Of a stretch of 64,000 nt of DNA, positions 54,490 to 63,054 are shown in pieces (position 1 is the stretch's first letter; each line of letters opens with the position of its first letter). The notes beneath the pieces are model-generated. The model did no database searches, was not told the DNA's origin, and worked only from the letters and a program-made list of their open reading frames with translations. The DNA comes from Bifidobacterium dentium JCM 1195 = DSM 20436 (GTDB lineage: Bacteria > Actinomycetota > Actinomycetes > Actinomycetales > Bifidobacteriaceae). The translations under genes and the position numbers were made by a program. The stretch lies in the NCBI RefSeq assembly GCF_001042595.1, contig NZ_AP012326.1:744001-808000 (forward strand), given 5' to 3'.

Positions 54490-55568
54490 ATGAGCGTCAT
54501 CGAACTGAAGGATGTATCCGTCACCTTCCATGAAGGCGGCCGAACCGTCGAAGCCGTCAAACATGTGACTTTGAACGTCGACAAAGGCGAGATCTTCGGC
54601 ATCGTCGGTTTTTCCGGTGCCGGCAAATCCACGCTGGTACGTACCATCAACCTGCTGGAACGCCCCACCGGCGGACAAGTCGTCATTGACGGCAATGACA
54701 TCACCGGGCTGAGAGGTGCGGATCTGCGCGGGCTGCGCAAGAAAATAGGCTTCATCTTCCAGGGCTTCAACCTGATCGGCAACGTCACGGTCGGCAAGAA
54801 CATCGAATTCGCGCTTAAAGCGGGCGGATATCCGAAGCCGCAATGGCAGGAGCGCATCCGCGAACTGCTTACGCTCGTCGGACTGGAAAACAAGATCGAC
54901 AGCTATCCGTCCAGCCTTTCAGGTGGGCAGAAGCAACGTGTATCGATTGCCCGTGCGCTTGCCAACGAGCCGGAGATCCTCCTGTGCGACGAGGCCACCA
55001 GCGCGCTGGATCTTGAAACCACGGAAGGCATTCTGGCGCTATTGCAACGCATCAATCGCGAGCTTGGCATCACCATCGTATTCATCACGCATCAATTGGA
55101 TGTGGCCAAGCAGATCTTCGACCGCGTGGCCGTGATGGAAAACGGTGTGGTAGTGGAACAGGGCAACACCTTCGACGTGTTCAGTGCGCCGAATCATCCG
55201 ACCACCAAGGCGTTGGTGGAACCTACCTTGGCATCGCCGTACCGCCGCAGTTGGTGCCGTCGCTACCGGTCGGCACCATCGTGGAGCTGCGATACAAGGG
55301 CGATGCGGCGCTTGAGCCGCTCATCAGCCAAGTGGCACAGGATTACGGCGTAAGCATCAACGTGTTGCATGCCAACGTGGAATACTTCGGTTCGCAGGCC
55401 ATCGGCATTCTCATCGTGTTGGTGGGCGGAGCGGGCGAGCCGCTGGTACAGGCGCTGAATCAGTTGAAAACGCACGTGTTCAGCTACCGGGAACTTGATC
55501 GCGGACAGCTGGCGATCGCTCCTGAAACCGCCGATTCCGTTGCATCCGCTCAAGCTCAGGAGGTGTGA
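54490..55568 (+). pseudogene. metN: Methionine ABC transporter ATP-binding protein, frameshifted in the NIL domain linker
   Basis: Two frames encode one MetN of about 359 residues. From ATG 54490 (behind AACGAGGGAA) the ATPase is intact: Walker A GFSGAGKSTLVRT, signature LSGGQKQRVSIARAL, Walker B ILLCDEATSALD and THQLDVAKQIFDR. After KALVEPTL the frame breaks. Restoring one G in TTG-GCATC at about 55229-55231 gives GIAVPPQLVPSLPVG and continues into the C-terminal NIL domain (ELRYKGDAALEPLISQVAQD), ending at 55568. The loss is in a G-run, so a homopolymer sequencing error is plausible. Read as is, the protein would keep its ATPase and lose the regulatory domain. Confidence 0.87.
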
Positions 55569-55573
55569 GAGAT

Positions 55574-56233
55574 ATGGAAGAAACCCTTGAGATCCTTCAG
55601 GAAAATCTTGCTCAGGCGCTATTGGATACGGCGTATATGGTTGTCATTTCCGCCATCATCGGCGTGGTGCTCGGCACTCTGATCGCGCTGTTGCTGTATT
55701 TGACTGAAAGCCGCCTGTTCAAGCCGAATCGTGTGGTCAACACCATCGTCGGATTCATCGTCAACGCCATTCGATCGCTACCGTTCCTGATTCTCATGGT
55801 CGTGCTCATCCCGGTTGCGCAGCTCTTGCTCGGCGACCCGTACACGCCGACCGGCGGCGCGATCTCCCTGTCGATCGCCGCAGTGCCGTTCTTCGCCCGA
55901 ATCGCGGAAAGCGCGTTTTCCGAAGTCGATCCGGGCCTTTTGGAGGCGGCCATCTCCACCGGTGCCACCACCAGGCAGATCATCTGCGAAGCGGTGTTCC
56001 CACAGGCGTTGCCGTCGTTCATCCGCGGCGTGGTGCTCACCATCATCTCGCTGATCGGCTACTCCGCGATGGTCGGCACCATCGGCGCGGGCGGCATCGG
56101 CGACATGGCCATCCAGTACGGCTATAACCGGTACGAAACCGGCGTGCTCGTGGCGATCGTGATCATTCTGATCGTCATCGTGCAGATCATCCAATGGATC
56201 GGCGATGCCATCGCACGCAAGGTGACTCACTGA
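55574..56233 (+). CDS. metI: Methionine ABC transporter permease (MetI)
   Basis: 219 residues from ATG 55574 behind AGGAGGTG. Five membrane helices, with VVNTIVGFIVNAIRSLPFLI and SIAAVPFFARIAESAFSEVD characteristic of MetI, and the coupling loop EAAISTGATTRQIICEAVFP. It begins six bases after the MetN frame, as expected for the metNIQ set in which the binding protein comes first here. The transporter imports methionine across the membrane. Confidence 0.93.
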   Translation: MEETLEILQENLAQALLDTAYMVVISAIIGVVLGTLIALLLYLTESRLFKPNRVVNTIVGFIVNAIRSLPFLILMVVLIPVAQLLLGDPYTPTGGAISLSIAAVPFFARIAESAFSEVDPGLLEAAISTGATTRQIICEAVFPQALPSFIRGVVLTIISLIGYSAMVGTIGAGGIGDMAIQYGYNRYETGVLVAIVIILIVIVQIIQWIGDAIARKVTH

Positions 56234-56338
56234 GCTTGACGGTGTCGTAACAAAGGTTGACGGCGTACGTGGCAAGCTGAGGCTGTTTTCGGTCCCGGCT
56301 CCACGTACGCGGTTGCTTTCAGCAAGGCAGGTGTTTTC

Positions 56339-57514
56339 ATGACTTCATACGTTTCCCCGGTCGCGTTCACTACGGTCGCGCAGTCGATTCCGCCGAATGT
56401 CTTCGCCGACATGGACCGCAAGGTCGCTGCCGCCGTCGCGGGCGGCGCCGACGTGATCGATCTGGCGAAAGGCAATCCGGACGCCTTTCCGGCGGATTTC
56501 ATCCGTGACGTCGCCAAGCAGGCCGTCGATGACCCCGCGAACGCGCGGTATTCGCCGTTCGACGGCAAACCGAGTTTTCTGCAGGCGGCCGAGCATTGGT
56601 ATCGCAATACGTACGACGTCGACTTGGATTGGAGGACGCAGTTGTTTGCGGTGGAGGGCGCCGTCGATGGATTGGCGGCGCTGTTTGCGGTGCTGGTGTC
56701 TGAGGGAGACGCCGTTGCATACGCGGATCCGTATTATCCGTCGTACCATTGCATGACACTGATGAGCCGCGCTGAGGAGATTCTGCTGCCATCGCTTGCC
56801 GAGCGCGGATTCCTTCCCGATCTGGATGCGGTGCCGGGGGAGACCTGGGATCGCGTCAAGGTGCTGATTCTGAACTATCCCAACAATCCGACCGGCGCGC
56901 AGGCGCCGCGTGAGTTCCTGGAACGCGCCATCGAGCTGGCTCATGAGCACCGCTTCGTGATCGTACAGGATTTCGCCTATGCCGGTTTGGGTGTGCGCAA
57001 TCAGCAGATCAGCATCCTATCGTTGCCGGATGCGTTCGATGTGACCGTCGAGGTATGCTCACTCTCGAAGATGTACGCGATGGCCGGTTGGAGGGCCGGA
57101 TTCATCGCCGGTAACGACGACATCGTCAGCCACGTCAAACAGTATCACTATCAGATGGGTTCCATGGTGACCGGCAACGTGCAGGATGCCGGTACCGTGG
57201 CCTTGCAGTCCGATCAGGAATGCGTGGCCGAGTTGGCTTCACGCTATGCGTTGCGTCGGCAGATCGTCGCCGACGGTCTGCGCGATGCCGGCTTGGACGT
57301 GTTCGATTCGGACGGTGGCATATACGCTTGGGTGCATGCTCCGGAAGGGCTGACCGGCGAGCGGTTCGCCGATCTGCTGCTGGAACGTGCCGCCGTAGCC
57401 GCGCTGCCGGGTACCTGTTTCGGCAAAGTCGGCGTCGACTATGTGCGATTCAGCCTATTGAAGTCAGAGGATCAACTGCGGGAGGCGGTGCGCCGCATAG
57501 CCGCCGTGCTGTAG
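56339..57514 (+). CDS. Class I/II PLP-dependent aminotransferase
   Basis: 391 residues of the aspartate-aminotransferase fold. VKVLILNYPNNPTGAQAPRE is the classic NPTG block, DFAYAG carries the Asp and Tyr facing the cofactor, SLSKMYAMAGWRAGFIAGND holds the PLP Lys, and VRFSLLKSEDQLREAV near the end holds the substrate-carboxylate Arg. It swaps an amino group between an amino acid and a 2-oxo acid; which one is not decidable. It follows the methionine importer, so a part in methionine or aspartate metabolism is possible. Confidence 0.88.
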   Translation: MTSYVSPVAFTTVAQSIPPNVFADMDRKVAAAVAGGADVIDLAKGNPDAFPADFIRDVAKQAVDDPANARYSPFDGKPSFLQAAEHWYRNTYDVDLDWRTQLFAVEGAVDGLAALFAVLVSEGDAVAYADPYYPSYHCMTLMSRAEEILLPSLAERGFLPDLDAVPGETWDRVKVLILNYPNNPTGAQAPREFLERAIELAHEHRFVIVQDFAYAGLGVRNQQISILSLPDAFDVTVEVCSLSKMYAMAGWRAGFIAGNDDIVSHVKQYHYQMGSMVTGNVQDAGTVALQSDQECVAELASRYALRRQIVADGLRDAGLDVFDSDGGIYAWVHAPEGLTGERFADLLLERAAVAALPGTCFGKVGVDYVRFSLLKSEDQLREAVRRIAAVL

Positions 57515-57522
57515 TTGCTAAT

Positions 57523-57571
57523 GGTCGGGCGGTCGTTCTCTGGATGAGAATCGGCCGCCCGGCCATTGTTT
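57523..57571 (+). terminator. Terminator after the aminotransferase
   Basis: GGTCGGGCGG (57523-57532) pairs with CCGCCCGGCC (57555-57564), TTCTC and GAGAA extend it inside, and ATTGTTTTG follows. It ends the MetQNI-aminotransferase transcript. Confidence 0.75.
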
Positions 57572-57760
57572 TGTCGGTATGTGCCGGTATATGAAAAATC
57601 GATAGTGCCTTCAAGAACCCCGAGGTCGCGCGGGAGCGTCAAAAGACCATAAGCAAAGCCTATAAGAAGAGCCGTGTTTCACGGTTTTCGATGGTGTTCA
57701 ATGACGAATGTCGCCGCATGAAAGATATGCGGCCTGATTGAACCCGAGGGGGTGCGCATC

Positions 57761-58972
57761 ATGGCCAGATTCAATACCCAGCTTGTCCACGGGCTACCGG
57801 TCAACGACAACAACACCGGAGCCGTGAACCCGCCGATCTACAACTCGTCCACCTATGCTTTCGAATCGGTCGAGTCCATGCCTCGCTGGGATTATGCGCG
57901 CAGTGGCAATCCAACCCGCGAGTTCCTAGAAAAGCAGATCGCGCAACTTGAGCATGGCACACGTGGTTTCGCTTTTGGTTCCGGCCTTGCCGCCATCCAT
58001 GCGGTGTTGTCGATCTTCCAGCCCGGCGACCGTATCATCGCTGGAGATAATGTATATGGCGGGTCATATTCGCAGTTGAACGAACACTTCAACCGCTGGG
58101 GTCTTCTCGTTGATTCCGTCGACACCTGCAATCTGACAGATGTCGAGCGGGCCGTCGCAGGACATGATGCAAATGGTAGATTTCCGGCAAAGGCAATCTA
58201 CTTTGAAACCATCACCAATCCCTTGCTGAAGGTGAACGATGTGTATGCGATTGCTGAAATCGCACATCGTTACGGGGCGATAGTAATCGTCGATAATACG
58301 TTCGTTACGCCGTATCTGCAGAATCCGCTTGATCTCGGGGCGGACATCGTACTGCATTCGGCTACGAAGTACTTGGCCGGACATTCCGATGTGATTGCGG
58401 GTTTGGTCGTGACGAAGGATGATCGGCTTGGACAGCGTGTATACTTTGCACAAAATCGTCTTGGTGGAGTGCTCGCTCCGACGGAGTGTGATTCGGTGCG
58501 TCGGGGCATTCAGACGTTAGCGTTGCGATTGGAACGGCAGCAGGAGAACGCGATTTCGGTGGCGAAGTACTTGTTGAACCATCCGCTAGTGAGGAACGTC
58601 TATTATCCAGGACTCACTGATGGTGAGAATCTGGTTGCTAAGGGGCTTCGTGGCGCCGGTGGCGTCCTGAGCTTTGAGGTCGTCAAGGGAATCGACCCAT
58701 CTGACGTGTTGAACAACCTGAGGCTATTCCGTTTGGCGGTTTCCTTGGGCGCTGTTGAGAGTCTCGCCGAACTACCGTGCCGTATGACGCATTTCGAACT
58801 TCCGCGTGACGAGCGTTTAAAAGTCGGCATCACTGATGAGCTGATTCGCCTATCCATCGGCATTGAAGATGCTCGTGATTTGACGGAAGATCTGGCTCAG
58901 GCATTTGAGAAGGCTGCAGAAGCTTGTTTGATTGCGAGGGAGAAACCGCTTGACGAGAGTGCGCTGGTCTGA
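57761..58972 (+). CDS. Cys/Met-metabolism PLP-dependent lyase or synthase (MetB/MetC/MegL family)
   Basis: 403 residues from ATG 57761 (GTG 57752 is possible; GAGGGGG fits the ATG). Fold-type I enzyme: NPPIYNSSTYAF, RSGNPTREFLEKQIAQLE, GFAFGSGLAAIHAVLSIFQP, DNTFVTPYLQNPLDLGADIV and the PLP Lys in HSATKYLAGHSD. It is distinct from metB at 29702, and the family covers cystathionine synthases and lyases and methionine gamma-lyase. Given the amino-acid importer that follows within 40 bases, a lyase acting on an imported sulfur amino acid (for example cystathionine or cystine) is likely. Confidence 0.9.
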   Translation: MARFNTQLVHGLPVNDNNTGAVNPPIYNSSTYAFESVESMPRWDYARSGNPTREFLEKQIAQLEHGTRGFAFGSGLAAIHAVLSIFQPGDRIIAGDNVYGGSYSQLNEHFNRWGLLVDSVDTCNLTDVERAVAGHDANGRFPAKAIYFETITNPLLKVNDVYAIAEIAHRYGAIVIVDNTFVTPYLQNPLDLGADIVLHSATKYLAGHSDVIAGLVVTKDDRLGQRVYFAQNRLGGVLAPTECDSVRRGIQTLALRLERQQENAISVAKYLLNHPLVRNVYYPGLTDGENLVAKGLRGAGGVLSFEVVKGIDPSDVLNNLRLFRLAVSLGAVESLAELPCRMTHFELPRDERLKVGITDELIRLSIGIEDARDLTEDLAQAFEKAAEACLIAREKPLDESALV

Positions 58973-59006
58973 GAGTCAGCTATCACGTGACGATTGAGGT
59001 GTAAGC

Positions 59007-59759
59007 ATGATAAAGATTCGAGGCGTACGAAAATCGTTCGGGACGCAAGCGGTACTTAATGGCATCGATTTGGATATTCCGCAGGGCAACGTCGTTTCAA
59101 TCATCGGGCCGAGCGGGTCTGGAAAATCGACGCTATTGCGTGTGATTGACTATCTGGAGTCTGCCAATGATGGGACGATTGACTTCGGTCAAGGCATTGT
59201 TTCTTTGGCCAGTGCCAGGCCTAAGGATATCTTTTCGGTTCGTTCGAAGATTGGATTCGTGTTCCAGAATTACAACCTTTTTCTGAATAGAACCGCTTTA
59301 GATAATGTTGCGCTTGGCTTGATGCATGTCAAGGGACAGAGCCGCAAGGAGGCTGAACGTACTGCGCTTGATGAGCTTGAACGGGTGAAAATGGCTGATT
59401 TTGCCGACAGATATCCGAGCAGGTTGTCCGGAGGCCAGCAGCAGCGTATCGCCATAGCTAGGGCGATCGCCTTGGAGCCGGAGCTGTTGGTGTTGGATGA
59501 ACCTACGTCTGCTTTGGATCCGGAAATGGTGGGCGGAGTGCTTGCCGTTATCAGGTCTTTGGTTGATTCCGGAATGACCATGCTTATGGTTACGCATGAG
59601 ATGCGTTTCGCTCGTAATGCATCTGATCATGTCGTGTTCTTCGAAAGCGGCAAAATCGTGGAGCAGGGTAGTCCGGAACGAATCTTCAATCACCCGACTG
59701 AAGTGCGTACTGCGCGGTTTCTGGCTTCGATACACGATTCTAGTTTAATTTATAGCTAG
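59007..59759 (+). CDS. Amino-acid ABC transporter ATP-binding protein
   Basis: 250 residues. All ABC motifs are present: Walker [20 protein letters not shown]-loop FVFQNYNLFLNRTALDN, signature [15 protein letters not shown], Walker [19 protein letters not shown] and switch VTHEMRFARNASDHV. It starts behind TGAGGTG, 34 bases after the PLP enzyme gene, so enzyme and transporter are probably one unit. Pairing with the binding protein at 59865 and the permease at 60759 gives a complete polar amino-acid importer. Confidence 0.94.
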   Translation: MIKIRGVRKSFGTQAVLNGIDLDIPQGNVVSIIGPSGSGKSTLLRVIDYLESANDGTIDFGQGIVSLASARPKDIFSVRSKIGFVFQNYNLFLNRTALDNVALGLMHVKGQSRKEAERTALDELERVKMADFADRYPSRLSGGQQQRIAIARAIALEPELLVLDEPTSALDPEMVGGVLAVIRSLVDSGMTMLMVTHEMRFARNASDHVVFFESGKIVEQGSPERIFNHPTEVRTARFLASIHDSSLIYS

Positions 59760-59864
59760 AAATCTGGAGACATTATCTTAGTGGAATCCGGGGAATCGCG
59801 AACATCATCTGCTTGTAATTTTTAGTGAAATTGACTGAATGGTAATCATTGGAAGTAGGAAATA

Positions 59865-60677
59865 ATGTCTAGGAATATTTCAGTGTGGAAGAAATTTGTG
59901 ACTGTGACAATTGCAGCAATCTCGATTATCGGTTTTGGTGCATGTGGTTCATCTAATAATTCCTCATCAGTCGGTGAGCTTGATCAAATTAAGGAGAATG
60001 GAGAAATTGTTTTCGGAACAGAAGGCACATATGCTCCATTTTCCTATCATGATGCTGATGATAAGCTGACTGGTTACGACGTTGAAGTTGCAACGGCCGT
60101 TGCCAAGGAACTTGGCGTTAAGGCCAAGTTCGTAGAAGCCAATTGGGACTCTCTTCTTGCTGGAGTGGATGCAAAGAAGTTTGATACCGTAGCGGATCAG
60201 GTGGCGCCGAGTGATGAGCGCAAACAGAAATATGATTTCACTGATCTCTACACCTATTCGCAGGGTGTTGCGGTGACGAAAAAGGGAAATGATGACATCA
60301 AGACCTTCGCTGATATCAAAGGTAAGAACGCAGCCGAAACCAAAACCAGCAACTGGAACCAGACCGCCCAGGAAAATGGCGCCAATATCGTGTCCGTCAA
60401 TGATTTCGCCCAAGCCGTTGATGCCATCACATCTGGTCGTGCAGAGGTGACGCTCAATGACAAGTTGGCGGTTCTTGACTATCTTAAGCAAAAGCCGGAT
60501 GCGGAAGTTCAGATTTCCGCAAAGTCCGAAGTCAGTCCTGCTGCGGCCTTCCCCATTCGTAAGGGTGAGGACGATCTGGTGAAAGCCGTCAATGATGCTC
60601 TTGCCAAGCTACGGAAGAAGGGTGTCTTGGAGAAGCTTTCCGTTAAGTACTTCGGTGAGGATGTCTCTGTCAAGTAA
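59865..60677 (+). CDS. Amino-acid ABC transporter substrate-binding lipoprotein
   Basis: 270 residues. Lipoprotein signal with lipobox IIGFGACG. The family-3 fold opens with ENGEIVFGTEGTYAPFSYHD, then GYDVEVATAVAKELGVKAKF, DTVADQVAPSDERKQKYDFT and a C-terminal AKLRKKGVLEKLSVKYFGED. These features resemble TcyA-like cystine-binding proteins, but the ligand is not certain. The gene is less GC-rich than most of the window. It follows the ATPase after 105 AT-rich bases. Confidence 0.92.
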   Translation: MSRNISVWKKFVTVTIAAISIIGFGACGSSNNSSSVGELDQIKENGEIVFGTEGTYAPFSYHDADDKLTGYDVEVATAVAKELGVKAKFVEANWDSLLAGVDAKKFDTVADQVAPSDERKQKYDFTDLYTYSQGVAVTKKGNDDIKTFADIKGKNAAETKTSNWNQTAQENGANIVSVNDFAQAVDAITSGRAEVTLNDKLAVLDYLKQKPDAEVQISAKSEVSPAAAFPIRKGEDDLVKAVNDALAKLRKKGVLEKLSVKYFGEDVSVK

Positions 60678-60758
60678 ATCCGTATTCGTGATTTCACGGT
60701 GGTTGCGGGACTGTGATTCGTGGCCGCCGTGGAATGTGATGTAGAGACAGGAGGAATC

Positions 60759-61421
60759 ATGGACGGCAGGCTTTGGGGAGTCATTGTTGACTCCTTTGAC
60801 AAATTGTTGATTCCGGGGTTGACGGTGACCATCCCGTTGACTCTCATATCTTTTGTCGTCGGATTGGCGTTGGCCATTGCAGTTGCGCTTGTCCGTGTGG
60901 CGAAAGTGCCGGTAATTCAACGGATTGCCCAATTCTATGTGTGGGTGTTCCGAGGAACTCCCCTGTTGGTTCAATTGTTCGTGATTTTCTTTGGTTTGCC
61001 ATCGGTGGGCATTGTCGTTCCTGCTTTCCCGTCTGCGATCATCGCGTTCTCTCTCAACGTTGGCGCTTATGCTTCGGAGACGTTGCGCGGGGCTATCCTT
61101 GCAGTGCCTAAGGGTCAGATTGAAGCCGGCCTGACCACTAACTTGAATTATCTGACCATCATGCGGCTTATCGTGTTGCCGCAGGCGTTCAAATCTGCAT
61201 TCCCCGCATTGTTCAACACTTTCATCTCGTTGGTGAAGGACACCTCGCTTGCTGCAAACATCACAGTGGCCGAGATGTTCATGGCCGCGCAGCGTATCGT
61301 CGCGACTACGTATGAGCCTTTGGTGCTGTATTGCGAAGTCGGTCTTATCTATCTGGCGTTTTGTACGGTATTGACTTGGCTGCAGGGGATATGCGAAAGG
61401 CAGCTTGCCAAACGTTTCTGA
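60759..61421 (+). CDS. Amino-acid ABC transporter permease
   Basis: 220 residues from ATG 60759 behind AGGAGGAA. A single HisM/TcyB-type permease with about five helices: LLIPGLTVTIPLTLISFVVG, FYVWVFRGTPLLVQLFVIFF, GLPSVGIVVPAFPS, and the coupling loop AGLTTNLNYLTIMRLIVLPQ. It would work as a homodimer with the ATPase and binding protein just upstream. Together with the lyase upstream this makes an import-and-cleave module. Confidence 0.93.
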   Translation: MDGRLWGVIVDSFDKLLIPGLTVTIPLTLISFVVGLALAIAVALVRVAKVPVIQRIAQFYVWVFRGTPLLVQLFVIFFGLPSVGIVVPAFPSAIIAFSLNVGAYASETLRGAILAVPKGQIEAGLTTNLNYLTIMRLIVLPQAFKSAFPALFNTFISLVKDTSLAANITVAEMFMAAQRIVATTYEPLVLYCEVGLIYLAFCTVLTWLQGICERQLAKRF

Positions 61422-61848
61422 TTTTGCCGTATTGGCGGATCATCGATTGACGGCAATGACATCGAAGTTGCGAATCGGCTCATCTCATGCTTCCGGGTCG
61501 GTCGAGTCGATACCCTGATGGGACGGGTTTTGGATTTGTTGGTTGTCTCTTTGCCCATATGCCTGTAAATAGTTAACATCGGCGTGGCTGTATTGCTGGC
61601 ATTTACAAGATAGTGCTTGGTGTATTTTGCTGATAAGTAAGGAAGCGAATACCGTTAAAGCATTAATCTAGTGTGATGTTATTAATAATATTGATGATTC
61701 TTTATTAAGATAATATTATTCTTTGCGTAGTCGGAAAGCTATAGATTATACATATATCGCAAGTCGCGTGGAGCACGCTTTTATGTGCTTTACTGTGGTT
61801 TAGTGCAAACAATAATTAATTTTTTGAGAATATAAAAGGAAATGTATT
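61422..61848. other. AT-rich intergenic region upstream of the alcohol dehydrogenase
   Basis: 427 bases, markedly AT-rich, with no coding frame I can support. AATAATATT and AATATTATT form an inverted repeat at about 61.685-61.723 kb, AGCAC/GTGCT flanks a short loop near 61.79 kb, and AAAAGGAAATG precedes the start at 61849. Promoter and operator elements for the next gene are likely here but cannot be assigned. Confidence 0.5.
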
Positions 61849-63015
61849 ATGTCTTTTATCTACTATACGCAAAGCAAATTGGTTTTTGGCGTTGGTTCCC
61901 AAAATCAATTGGAGGCATTATTGCGAGAGAATGCGGCAACCTCCATTTTGCTGATATACAGCGGTGATTATGTATTCGACCTCGGCATCCATGATGTCAT
62001 CAATCAGGCTGCACGCAACATAGGGGCGAATCTGATTGAGAATGGCGACGTTGTGCCAAACCCGCATATCGACCTGGTTCGGAATCTGATTGATCAGGCT
62101 CGGGCGGCAGATGTCGACTTCATCTTGGCGGTAGGCGGCGCAAGTTCGTTCGATACGGCCAAGGCGGTGGGTGTTGGTCTTGAGTACGATGGGGACGTCT
62201 GGGATTTATTCACTGGAGTTGCCGAACCACAGAGCAGTGTTTCGGTCGGCGTGATTTCCACGATTCCCGGGAGCGGTTCCGAGGTATCGGATTGCGCGGT
62301 GCTTCAACAAGGACATGACAAACGCGCCTTAGAGAACCGTATTGTGATTCCGAAATTCGCCATAGTCAATCCGGAGTATTCCCGTACCGCTCCTTATCGA
62401 TATCAGGCGGCTGCGGTAGCGGATCTCGCAGTTGGCTTCCTAGAACCGTATTTCACGGCGAAAGATCATTTGGAATCCGAGGACAGATTACTCGAAGGGG
62501 GCCTGAAGGCGGCACTGGTGGCAGGCAGGCGATTCGTGGAGGATCCTCAGGATTTGAAGAATCGCACCGAACTGCATTGGCTGTCAGCAACCATGTTCAA
62601 TCATTGCTTTCTGGCCACAGGTTCGGAGAATGACTGGACCACTCACCGGATCGAACATGAGCTGGGTGGTGAGTTTGATGTTATTCATGGTGAGGGAATT
62701 TCGGCAATTCTGCCATCGATCATCCGTTATGTGGCTCGACGCCAACCGAAGAGGTATGCCCAGCTCGCCGTTCGGGTATTCGATGCCGATCCCTACGACA
62801 ATGACGCGGAACAGCTTGCCAACTACTTCGCCAATCGAATCGAAGAGCATTTCAAGGCTTTTGGACTTGCCACGAGCCTGCATGAACTGGGGATTGCGGA
62901 GAGCTCCATTGAACATGTGGCTGATCGATTGACTCTTAATGGAAGCAAAACAGTCGGCAATTATTCACCGCTCGACCGGAATGATGTCATAGCGGTACTT
63001 CGCCTCGCTTACTGA
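61849..63015 (+). CDS. Iron-type alcohol dehydrogenase homologue with one metal ligand missing
   Basis: 388 residues of the Fe-ADH/YqhD family. The nucleotide-binding stretch is FILAVGGASSFDTAKAVGVG and STIPGSGSEVSDCAVL follows. Of the four metal ligands, Asp192 (VADLAVG), His270 (RIEHELGG) and His280 (VIHGEGISAI) are present, but the position four after the Asp, usually His, is Gly196. Activity may therefore be changed or lost. AAGGAAATG precedes the start. It lies between an amino-acid importer and a second MetN gene. Family membership is clear; the substrate is not. Confidence 0.9.
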   Translation: MSFIYYTQSKLVFGVGSQNQLEALLRENAATSILLIYSGDYVFDLGIHDVINQAARNIGANLIENGDVVPNPHIDLVRNLIDQARAADVDFILAVGGASSFDTAKAVGVGLEYDGDVWDLFTGVAEPQSSVSVGVISTIPGSGSEVSDCAVLQQGHDKRALENRIVIPKFAIVNPEYSRTAPYRYQAAAVADLAVGFLEPYFTAKDHLESEDRLLEGGLKAALVAGRRFVEDPQDLKNRTELHWLSATMFNHCFLATGSENDWTTHRIEHELGGEFDVIHGEGISAILPSIIRYVARRQPKRYAQLAVRVFDADPYDNDAEQLANYFANRIEEHFKAFGLATSLHELGIAESSIEHVADRLTLNGSKTVGNYSPLDRNDVIAVLRLAY

Positions 63016-63054
63016 ACATGGCTGTGAATTGTCACGAAACCGTAAGGAATGGAT

